Positions 35,701 to 47,700 of a stretch of 64,000 nt of DNA are shown piece by piece; position 1 is the stretch's first letter; each line of letters starts with the position of its first letter. Below the pieces are notes generated by a model that ran no database searches, had not been told where the DNA came from, and saw only the letters and a program-made list of their open reading frames with translations. Source of the stretch: Channallabes apus (Eukaryota; Chordata; Actinopteri; Siluriformes; Clariidae); contig CM060108.1 of the NCBI GenBank assembly GCA_030522415.1, positions 37,904,256-37,968,255 on the forward strand. The letters are read 5' to 3'. The position numbers and the translations under genes were made by a program.

Positions 35701-38700
35701 CCCTTACGCACAGAGGTTTCTCCAGTTTCTCTGTATCTTTTGATGATGTTATGCACTGTGGATGATGAGATTTGCTAAGCCTTTACAATTTGATGTTGAG
35801 GAACGTTATTTTTAAAGTATTCCACAATCTTTTCACGCACTCTTTCACAGATTGGAGAGTCTCTGCCAATCTTTAGATCTGAGAGACTCAAGACATCAGT
35901 TTTATAGCTAATCATGTTACAGACCTGATGTCAATTAACTTAATTAAGTGCTACAGTAGATGTTCTCCCAGCTGAATCTTTTCAAAATTCCTTGTTTTTT
36001 CAGTCCTTTGTTGGTTGACCCGTGCCAACGTTTTTGAGACCTTTAGCAGGCATTAAATTTGAAAGGAGCTCATTTAGTGGATAAAAGTATAAAATTTCTC
36101 TGTTTAAACATGTATGTTCTCTATGTTCTCTTGTGAATAAAATATTGGCTCATGTGATTTGAAAGTCTTTTAGTTTTTATTTTATTCAAATAAAAAAAAT
36201 TGGGTTGTATTCAATTGATGTGTGTGTTGAGAAACACAATTTTTTAAAACAATAATACTATCCAAGTACTGTCTTGAACATTAATGTTTTACTTTCTGTT
36301 TTTCAGAGGAGCAGAGACAGAGTAATTACACTTGACTTGTTATTTAATTATTTCTGTGAAGTACTGTAAGTAGTGAAATTTTGAATATACTGCATATAGA
36401 AAGGTGAATATTTTACCAAGAATAATGGGCATGAGATGAGGCGACGTAGCTGGGACACGTGGAATGTGTGATTTATTCGTCGCATCGTAGAGGGAAGCAA
36501 AAGTTTGACCGCGCAGGGATTGACAATCTTGGTTATGGTGAAAGGGCCGATGTAACGGGGTGAGAGTTTGCGGGACAGGGTCTTAAGAGGGAGGTCTCTG
36601 GTGGAGAGCATGACTCTCTGCCCTATCCTGTACTTGGGGGCCTGAGAGCGTCTGTGGTCTGCTTGCTCCTTATAAGTTCTGCCTTGTCGTAGCAGCGTCC
36701 TTCTGGCCTGAGTCCAGGTCCTCCTGCAGCGGCGAATGAAGGCTTGGGCAGAGGGGACGCTGACCTCCTCTTCCTGAGAGGGGAACAAGGGTGGTTGGTA
36801 ACCCAGGCAGCACTGGAAGGGGGACAGCCCAGTAGATGAAGAGACTAGAGAGTTGTGGGCGTATTCGACCCAGGGCAGGAATCTGCTCCACGAGGTGACA
36901 TCCCGGTAGGTCATGCATCTCAGGGCGACCTCGAGAGCCTGGTTCTTCCTCTCCGTCTGCCCATTGGATTGAGGATGGAAACCTGATGACAGGCTTGGGG
37001 TGGCTCCGATGAGCTTACAAAATGCCTTCCAGAACTGAGAGGTGAACTGTGGGCCCCGATCAGACACGATGTCCTTAGGCAGGCCATGGAGCTTAAATAC
37101 ATGATTAATCATAAGTTCTGCAGTCTCCTTGGCGGACGGGAGTTTTGGTAGGGGGATGAAGTCAGCCGCTTTAGAGAACCGATCAACCACGGTCATGATG
37201 CAGGTGTGGCCGGTGGAGGGGGGTAGTCCGGTGACAAAGTCCAGGGCGATGTTGGACCAGGGGCGATGAGGGATGGGCAGGGGTCTGAGGAGGCCAGCCG
37301 GGGCCGTGTTGACATGCTTAGATCTTATGCAGACATTGCATGCTGCAACAAAGTGAGAGGTGTCCTCCTTGAGGGTGGGCCACCAAAACCACTGCTGGGC
37401 TAGTGCCAGAGTTCTGGCGGAGCCTGGGTGGCAAGAGAGTTTAGAACTGTGGGCCCACTCCAGGACTTGGGAACGCAGGTTGAGGGGAACGAAGAGGCGG
37501 TTCGGAGGCACATTGCTTGGGCTTGGTCCATGGGATAGGGCTTGCTTGACACTGGTTTCGATGTCGAGCTCGGCCACTGCGAGCAGGCAGGGGAGTGGCA
37601 GAATCGTCTCACATGAGGCAGGGTCTTGGGTGGTTGTAAATAGTCTTGAGAGGGCGTCCGGCTTGGTGTTCTTAGAGCCTGGTCGGTAGGAGAGGGTGAA
37701 ATTGAACCTCGCGAAGAACAGGGACCACCGGGCCTGACGAGAATTGAGCCTCTTGGCGCTTCGTAGGTACTCGAGGTTCTTGTGATCGGTCCAAACTAGG
37801 AATGGGACCTCCGTTCCCTCTAGCCAGTGTCTCCATTCCTCCAGTGCTAACTTGATGGCTAAGAGTTCACGGTCTCCGATGCCGTATTTGCTTTCAGCAG
37901 GAGTTAGGCGGTGGGAGAAGAAAGAACAGGGGTGCAGCTTATTATCCCGGTTGGATCTTTGTGAGAGGATGCCTCCTACTCCGGTGCTGGAGGCGTCGAC
38001 CTCCACGATGAACTGCTGTGACGGATCTGGGATGGTGAGGATAGGGGCGGAGGTGAACCGTTTCTTCAGCTCGCTGAAGGCTTTCTCAGATTCCTGGTTC
38101 CAGCAGAAATGGGTCTTGGTAGAGGTCAGGGCTGTTAGAGGGGCGGCGATGGAGCTGTAGCCTCGGATAAACCGACGATAAAAATTAGCAAAGCCTAGGA
38201 ATCTCTGGAGTTCATGCCGAGAGGTGGGGGTGGGCCACCTAGTGACTGCTTGGAGCTTAGCAGGTTCCATCTCGATGCCCTTGGGGCTGATGGTGAATCC
38301 GAGGAACGTGGTAGATGTGGTGTGGAACTCGCACTTCTCCGCCTTGATGAACAAGTTGTTCTCCAGCAGCCTCTGCAGCACCTGCCTGACGTGATGTTGG
38401 TGTTCTTCTGGGTTGTGAGAGAAGATCAGGATATCGTCTAGATAGACGAATACGGAAGAATTGAGGAAGTCTCTGAGAACGTCGTTGATTAAGGCCTGAA
38501 ACACTCCGGGGGCATTAGTAAGTCCAAAGGGGACCACCAGGTATTCATAATGTCCAGTTGGTGTGTTGAAGGCCGTTTTCCATTCATCCCCTTCCCGGAT
38601 GCGGACAAGGTGATAGGCGTTGCGCAGATCGAGCTTGGTGAAGGTGCTGGCCCCCTGAAGGAGTTCGAAGGCAGTAGACATTAGGGGAAGGGGGTATCGG

Positions 38701-41700
38701 TTCTTTATAGTGATGTCGTTAAGGCCCCTATAATCAATGCACAGGCGAAGGGAACCATCTTTTTTGCCTACGAAGAAGAATCCAGCCCCTGCCGGAGAAG
38801 AAGAGGGGCGGATGATTCCTGCGGCAAGGGATTCCGTGATGTACTGGTCCATAGCTTGGCGTTCCTTGGGTGACAGAGAATAAAGACGACCCTTGGGGGG
38901 GTGGTGCCTGGAAGGAGGTCAATGGCGCAGTCGTATGGTCGGTGGGGGGGAAGAGAGACTGCACGTGACTTGCTAAACACAGTCCTGAGGTCATGGTATT
39001 CTGGGGGAACACAGGTGAGGTCCGATGGCTCCTTTGTGGGGGTAGGGTCGAGGCAGGGCGTAGTGGCGGCGCGTAAGCATGACGTAGAACATGACGGGCT
39101 CCAGGCTACGATCGAATTCCTGACCCAATCGATGTGCGGGTTGTGTTGGATTAACCAGGGGAGGCCTAGGACGACCGTGGCATGTGACCCCTCCATGATG
39201 AACAGCGACGTCTGTTCTGAATGATTGCCGGAGACTTTTAGACCAATGAGAGGGGTTCTGTGGGTGATAGGTGGGAGCGGACTCCCGTCGAGGGCCTGGA
39301 CCTTGAGGTGGTTCTCCAAGGGCAGCGCAGGAATACCCAGGATTTGGGCTGAAGCCGCATTCAGCAGGTTGCGATCTGAACCCGAATCGACCAGTGCCTG
39401 CACTAGGTGGGTCTGTTGCTCATGGATGAGGAGGATGGGAAGCAGATGACGTTGGTCTGGGAGCCTTCTTGGAGTCTCGCCCTCTAGTGCTCCCAGCTGA
39501 ACTAGAGGGCGCTCCCTTTTGCTGGGCAGTTCTTAAGCAGGTGACCTGGTTTCCCACAGTAGAAGCAGGCCCCCTCCACTCGGCGGCGGTGACGCTCCTC
39601 TGGGGTGATGCGGGTTCTGCCCAGTTGCATGGGTTCCTCCTGGGGTTCAACTCGTGGAGGTGGGAGTCGCGGTAGAGCTCTGGGTGGAGAAAACCGGGCT
39701 GACCTACGAAGACGGAGACGGGCATCTACTCAACCGGCCAGGTCCACAAGCTCTTGGAGAGACGAGGGGAGCTCTCGTGAGATTAGCTCATCTTGGAGCT
39801 TCTCTGTCAGGCCCTCCAAAAAGACGTCGCATAGTGCTCGGTTGTTCCAACCGCTGGGAAGGGCCAGGGTCTGGAACTCAATAGCATAGTCATAGGCAGA
39901 GCGCGAGCCCTGGCGGAGATTCAGCAGCCTTCGGCCCGCCTCTCTGCCATGGCATGAGCGGTCGAACACCCTCTTCATCTCCCTGGAGAAGTCCTCATAA
40001 CTGGAACAGCAGGGGTCGTGGGCATCCCAAAGAGCGGTGCTCCATTCCCGGGCGCGTCCAGACAGGAGCGTGATGACGTAGGCCACCTTGGATCGTTCAG
40101 TGGAAAAGGCGGAGGCTTGGAGCTCGAAGATCAGGGAACACTGAGATAGGAAAGAGCGACATGTGCCTGGATCTCCCTCGTAGGTGGGGGGGGCGGGGAG
40201 GCGTGGCTCCTGTTGCGCGTGGGAGCTTGCTCCTTGCGGTAGAGAGAGTTGGAGTCTCTGGAGCTGAGACGTGACGTCGGCGAGGGACTGCTTTGTACTA
40301 AGCAGTTCCTGTTGGTGATTTCCAAGCAGGGCACCTTGACTCTCCAATGCCGCTCTCAAATGGTCAGAAACCGCTGGATCCATAACTGGCTGGATTATTC
40401 TGTCACGGACGCAGGCAGAACGGTATGAATCCAAGCGCGGTTACTGACTGTATAGAGATGTGGGGGCGTGGTCGGGGGACGTGAGCAAGGGTCGAAAGCC
40501 GTGAGTCCGTCAGCGAAGCGTCCAAAGCAAAAACACTAGACTAAAGCCGTAATCAAAAAGGGAAAGCGTGAGGTCAAAACCGGGAGATCAAAAGGGCAGG
40601 CGAACAATCCAAATCGGCAGGCAGAAAATCAAAAACGAGAAAAAACAAAGCGAGGTCGTAACGTGAAAGCTAGAGAAAAGAAACGCGAGAGAATCGAGGT
40701 AAACACACACAATAATCCAGCGATTTGAGCAGCACGCCGCGCATGCTTAAATCGCTGGAGTAATCAGTCAGGGAATGGGAAACAGGTGAGCAGACGGGGC
40801 GGAAACGGGGGCGTGAGAGCGCACGTGACGGCTAAACAAAAACATGAGCGCGTGGGGGAGTGACAGCGTGGGAAAAAAGCCGGCCGGCAGACCGTGACTC
40901 GTGACAATTTTAGTATAAACATTTTTGAATATGTTATTTCGCTGTTATAACTTGTTTAACCTAACTGTACTGTATATGAGTAAACTAATATACATAATTG
41001 CTTAAATAAATTATTCCACTATTTCCTAGTGTTTGAAAAGATGGAGAGGTTTGCAGGTTAGAATGATTTTTTATTTTTTATTTTATTATTATTCAGGTTC
41101 CTTTTACTCTGAAGATAAATATTAATATTATTTAACCACAATCTTCTCTTCTGTATTTATTATGTTTGTGCTCTAAGGAATTAGGTGCAAATAAATCAAC
41201 ATGTATGAAGATGTATACAGTTAATATTAACACTATTGCTGAACAGCATTAGTAATCTCATTAATAGTTTGATGTACCTCACTGTACAGTAACTAAAACT
41301 CAGTTTACCCTTATAAGCCACTTACAGTGTGACTGTATCACAAGATACACTTTCCAGCCAAAAAAAAGGTGCACAGGCTAATATTTCATTGGACTGATGG
41401 GAGAGTCAGACCAGTCTTCTCCAGTACATCCCAAAAATTCTGAATGTGGTAATGTTTGGACTCTGTAGTGTCCTTGTGTGAAAATGATTTCTCATGCTTC
41501 CTGAACCACTCTTTACATTGTCATTTTGGCAGAGGTGTCAAGCAACGAATTACAAATACTTTGTTACCTTACTTAAGTAGAAATTTTGGGTATCTATACT
41601 TTACTGGAGTAATTATTTTTCCGCCGACTTTTTACTTCTACTCCTTACATTTTTAAGCAATTGTCTGTACTTTCTACTCCTTACATTTTAACAATAGCCT

Positions 41701-44700
41701 CGTTACTACCCCCCCCCCCCCCGCCCCTCTCTCGCATGATCAGAACGCACAGTCATCTTCTGACCACATTACCTTTTTCCAAAGCGCCACAGTCCATTCT
41801 TTATGCTTTCTAGCAAGTTGTAGCTTTTCGATTAGCCTCACTGATTAGGCTATCTCATTGATATTCTCTTAAAATTTTTAAGATCTTAAGTTCTTAACCA
41901 ATTTTTAGTTGTTTTGTTTTCTTTGCTTGGTGCAGGCCAATCATTTGACCCTATTAAAACTGAGAAATTTTTTTGTCATGACCACAGGATATGTCTTTTG
42001 ACATGGTTGTTTAAGTAACGAGAAGTTTCTCACTGCATCAGTTAGGGTTAAATAACTTAAGCTGAAACATATTCACTGCAGCAATTATCCATTGGAAGGC
42101 ACTTATCAATTTGCTTAGTTAAATCATTTACTACTTTTACACTTTCATATAAAACGGTATAAGTTTTATATATAAGTACAATCTATTCTAATAACTTTAT
42201 TTTCTATTTTCAGAACTGCAGAGAAAGAGGGTAGAAGATGGTAATTATAACTAAGTTTGTAAAAATTTTAAGATTTTTTTTTCATACTTTGTTTGTCGAC
42301 ACCTGACATCAAACCCATGTTTGACCCCGCCCCAACTACTGTCATAAATTTGGAAACACACAATTATATAGGATGTTATTTAGGATTGACAGAGGCGGGT
42401 AGTAACATTTACTCCGTTACATTTACTTAATTAACTTTTATTTAAAAAATGCACTTCAATGAGTGTGGTAGTTTTACCACACTATACTTTTTACTTTCAC
42501 TTGAGTAGATTTGTGAAGAAGAAACGCTACTACGCTACATTTGGCTACACTTGACTTGTTACTTTTCTAACCATTTATTCTACACATTAGATATTCTTTA
42601 TTATTGATCTACCACATGACTGTGTTTTACCAATCAGATGTAGCAACAATAATCACATGACTCTGTTTGACCAATCAGCCACAATAAAAATAACCGCATG
42701 TAGTCACATGACCACACACATGCCGTGGTAGTCAGCGCAGGAAACGTACGTAAGGAAACAAATAAGCTAAAGGCTAAAAAAATCCTTAGATTTCGTTTCT
42801 TTTGTTTCTTATATTTGTTCTGCTGGACACAGTTTATGGTAAAGTGAGACCTCTTGTACACATGTTCTAGTGTCATTTTCTATTGCTAAGATCATTTGGA
42901 GGTCAACTGAATATACAGAATATCTTACACAGGAAATAGTTTACACTGTTTAAACATACTACTGTATGTTACCTACAGTAGGCATTTGATTCAAAATCCT
43001 TGGTGGGGAAAAATGCAGATTAGGAAATCTGTGTTTCTGGTTCTTAATTTACTATTTTGTAAACATATTTAATTTTATGTATTTATTTTATTACATTTAT
43101 TTTATTTATTTTATTATTTGGAAACATGAAAATTCGTGCATGATTTTACATTACAATGAAACAGTTACTCAGTACTTGAATAGTCTTTTTTTTAATTCAC
43201 ATTTATTTGTATAGCGCTTTTAATAATTGTCATTGTCGCAGAACAGCTTTACACAATCCAAAGAATTATTTAAGTTTGTATGCAATGTGAATGTTAAAAA
43301 TGTTTAAATCAAAATGGTCAGATAGTCCCTGATGAGCAAGCCGAGGGCGACAGTGGCAAGGAAAAACTTACTGAGATGGCAATAGGAAGAAGCCTTGAGA
43401 GAAGCCAGACTCAACAGGGAACCCATCCTCATCTGGGTGATAACGGATAGCAGTGATTGATCTGCATTCATACTGTGTGTTAGGTGGCAGGCAGTTCAGT
43501 ATAACAACTACTTCTTTGTCTTTCGGCTGTTCCCTTTCAGGGGTCGCCACAGCGAATCATCTGCCTCCATCTAACCCTATCCTCTGCATCCTCTTCTCTC
43601 ACACCAACTAACTTCATGTCCCCTCTCACTGCACCCATAAATCTCCTCTTTGGTCTTCCTCTAGACCTCCTGCCTCAGCATCCTTCTACCGATATATTCA
43701 CCATCTCTCCTCTGAACATGTCCAAACCACCTCAATCTGGCCTCTCTGACTTTATCTCCAAAACATCTCACATGGGTTGTCCCTCTGATGAACTGATTCT
43801 TGATCCTATCCATCCTTGTCACTCCCAAGGAGAACCTCAACATCTTCAGCTCTGCTACCTCCAACTCTGCCTCCTGTCTTTTCTTCAGTGCTACTGTCTC
43901 TAAGCCGTAGAGCATTGCTGGTCTCACCACTGGCCTGTACACCTTTCCTTTCATTCTCGCCGATACTCTATCGCACAACACACCTGAAACTTTTCTCCAC
44001 CATTCCAACCTGCCTGCACACGCATCTTCACCTCCTTTCCACACTCTCCGTTGCTCTGGACCATTGACCCTAAGTACTTAAAGTCCTGCACCTTCTTTAC
44101 CTCTGCTCCCCGTAGCCTCAACGTTCCACGTGGGTTCCTCTCATTCACACACATGTATTCCGTCTTACTGCGGCTAACCTTCATTCCTCTGCTTTCCAGA
44201 GCATACCTCCACCTCACCAAATTTTCTTCCACCTGTTCCCTGCTCTCGCTACAAAGCGCAATGTCATCTACAAACATCATAGTCCATGGAGACTCCTGTC
44301 TAACCTCATCTGTCATCCTGTCCATCACCAGAGCAAACAAAAAGGGGCTTAGAGCCGATCTTTGATGCAGACCCACCTTCACCTTGAACTCTTCTGTCAC
44401 ACCTACAGCACATCTCACCACTGTCTTACAACTCTCATACATGTCCTGCACTACTCTAACATACTTCTCTGCCACTCCAGACTTCCTCATACAACACCAC
44501 AGCTCCTCTATCGGCACCCTGTCATACGCTTTCTCTAAATCTACAAAGACACAATGCAACTCTTTATTACCTTCTCTGTACTTCTCCACCAGCATCCTCA
44601 AAGCAAATACTACATCTGTTGTACTCTTTCTAGGCATGAAGCCGTATTGCTGCTCACAAATTCTCACCTCTGCCCTTAACGTAGCTACCACTACTCTTTC

Positions 44701-47700
44701 CCACAGCTTCATTGTATGGCTCATTAGCTTTATGCCTCTGTAATTGCCTCATCTCTGCAAATCTCCCTTGTTCTTAAAAATCGGCACCAATACACTTCTC
44801 CATTCTTCTGGAATCCTTTCACTCTCCAGGATCTTGTTAAACAATGATAAATATGCATGATAAATATAAATGATCTGCATTTATACAGTGTGTTAGGTGG
44901 CAGGCAGTTCAGCTATAATAGTTGATGTTAATTGATGTTAAAATGGAGTCCAGGTAGTTATTGGAGACTCAGATAGACTTGTAGAAAGTTCCAGTCCTGA
45001 ACTATCGAATTGTCAAGTCCTCAGAGAAACTGCTGCTAACACCAGTCGAGGCCAGAACCATCTTCTAAGTAGAGAGAATCATCACCAGACGCATCCCAAA
45101 AACACACACGGGGCATCCATGCGACGAGACCTCCAACCAGAAGCGGGGCACCAGAATGGGTCAGACAGGTCCGGAGGGCAGAGGGAGTCTGGATCACTGG
45201 CAGCTCAGGGATGACATGTGTAGCTCGACAGAGAGAAAGAGTGAAAGGGGGAGACAGGGGGAGAGAGGAAATAGAAAGAGGGGGAGAAAGAGATGAAGAG
45301 GAGAGATGGCAGTTAGGTATGGTCACAGTCACATTATGTATAATGTGAATGTATATTTACTGTAAAGTGCAAGCAGGGACTCCGGCAGGACTAACTATGC
45401 CAGCATAACTAAAAGGGAGAGCCAGAAGGAAACACAAACATAATGGCTCCCTGAGATGTAAAGAAAACAATCACCTCACCGTCAACAAACCTGAGTGATC
45501 AAATGAGAGTGAGGAAGACAGCATCTAAACATACCAGTTCACCATAATACTCTACGTCCATGAGTCCCCCAGATCTGCTCCTTTACCTAAGGCAAATCTG
45601 TTCATAAAAATGCTTGGCTAAATAAATAGGTTTTTAGCCTAGACTTAAACACTGAGACTGTGTCTGAGTCCCGAACACTATTTGGAAGACTATTCCATAA
45701 TTTTGGGGCTTTGTAAGAAAAAGCTCTGCCCCAGCTGTAGTTTTCATAATACGCGGTACTGACAAGCAGCCTGCATCCTTTGATCGAAGTAGGTGTGGCG
45801 GATCGTAAGACACTAGCAGTTCGCTCAGATACTGCGGCGCGAGACCATTTAATGCTTTATATGTCAAGAGTAGTATTTTAAAATCAATGCGAAATTTCAC
45901 AGGGAGCCATTGCAGTGAAGATAGGTAGTCTCAAAAGGCAGTCTCAAAAGGGCCAGGGGTAGCTCAGTGGTTAAGGCATTGGACTACGGTTCAGAAGATC
46001 CCAGGTTCAAACCCCACAACCACCAAGGCCCTTAACCCTCAACTGCTCAGATGTGTAATGAGATTTAAAAAAAAAAAGTAAGTCGCTCTGGATAAGAGTG
46101 TCTGCCAAATGCCTAAATATAGGATAGGGGTGATGTGCTCATATCTTCTGGTTCTAGTGAGCACTCTCGCTGCTGCATTCTGGACTAGCTGAAGCTTGTT
46201 TATGCACCTAACTGAACAACCAGACAGTAAGGCATTACAATAGTCCAACCTAGAAGTGATAAAAGCATGAACTAGTTTTTCTGCATCATTTAGCGACAAT
46301 ATGCTTACGGATTATGTTGCCCAGATGAAGCATGTAAACGGAAAAAAGCAGTGGGCCTAAAACTGAACCCTGCGGAACGCCAAACTCCACTAGAGAACAT
46401 GCAGAATTATCACCAATTATCAGTCTACATACTGATAACGATCGGTCAAATAGGATCTGAGCCAGGAGAGGGCTGTACCCTTAATTCCTACTACATTTTC
46501 TAATCTGTGAAGAAGAATAGCATGATCAATGGTGTCAAAAGCTGCACTGAGGTCGAGTAATACAAGCATAGTTACACAACCCCTATCAAAGGCCAATAGG
46601 AGATCATTTACTACTTTAACGAGTGCTATTTCTGTACTGTGATGAGGCCTAAATCCTGACTGATACAGTTCATGTATGCCATTTCTATGTAGATATTAGC
46701 ATAGCTGCTCCGCTACTATCTTTTCCAGAATCTTAGAGATAAAGGGGAGGTTTGATATTGGCCTGTAATTGGACAGGTGACAGGGGTCGAGGTCAGGTTT
46801 CTTAATTATTGGTTTGATAACTGCTAATTTAAAAGATTTTGGAACATAACCAATGCTGAGTGAGGAATTAATTATTCTCAACAGCGGTTCTGTTATTACT
46901 GGTACTATAGGATCTAATATACAGGTTGATGAATTTGCAGAAGAAGTTCATTCTCTTCAAGAGGAGTAAAGTATTCTAGGTTCCGATCTGACATGGCTAG
47001 GTTAACATCTGTATCAATTACATTGTTCGGTTTCAAAGCCTCAATTTTATGCCTGATATTTACAATTTTATTATTAAAGAAGTTCATGAAGTCCTCACTA
47101 TTGCATGATGTTGTTGTGGAGATTTCTGTGGTGGTCTTATTTCTGGTTAATTTGGCTACGGTATTAAATAAAAATCTAGGATTATTTTTATTTTCTTCTA
47201 TAAGAGTGGAGAGATACGTTGATCTAGCTACACTAAGAGCTTTCCTATAGTTCAGGATGCTCTCTTTCCATGCTATTTGAAATACTAACAATTTAGATTG
47301 ACGCCATTTATGCTATAATTTCCGAGCGGTCTGTTTTAAAGTGTGCGTGTGATCGTTATACCAGGGAGCGAGTTTCTTATCTCTAATAATTTTTCTTTTA
47401 GCTGGAGCTACATTATCTAAGGTACAACGAAATGTCGACTCTAAATATTCAGTCGCCTGTGGGGTCAGACGGTGATCTAATCAAAGTTGGTAACTCTGGG
47501 AGATTACTGATAAAACTCTGTGTGGTAGTTGATGTGAATGTACGTTTAATACGGTTGCGCTGGTACTTGAAATGACACAAGATAGTGATCTGAGATAATT
47601 TCAGATAGTGGAATTGTGAATACATTTCTTATACTTAATCCGAAAAATATTATTAAATCTAAAGTGTGACCTGCTTTATGAGTGGGTCCTACTACACACT

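Larger units (their letters stand above)
36400..40906 (-). mobile_element. Tf1/sushi-type gypsy retrotransposon, 3'-truncated
   Basis: One LTR (40401-40906) remains at the 5' side. The internal part runs to about 36420, where the integrase C-terminus stops after FHVSQLRR. The chromodomain expected in this group and the 3' LTR are missing. Frames are broken in several places. Confidence 0.88.

Noticed and set aside
36348..36420. C-terminal extension of gypsy Pol ([18 protein letters not shown]...)
   Set aside because: This is BTN intron sequence next to micro-exon A2, read antisense.
43616..44743. Several plus-strand ORFs (95-119 codons)
   Set aside because: Shadows of the minus-strand RTE reverse transcriptase.
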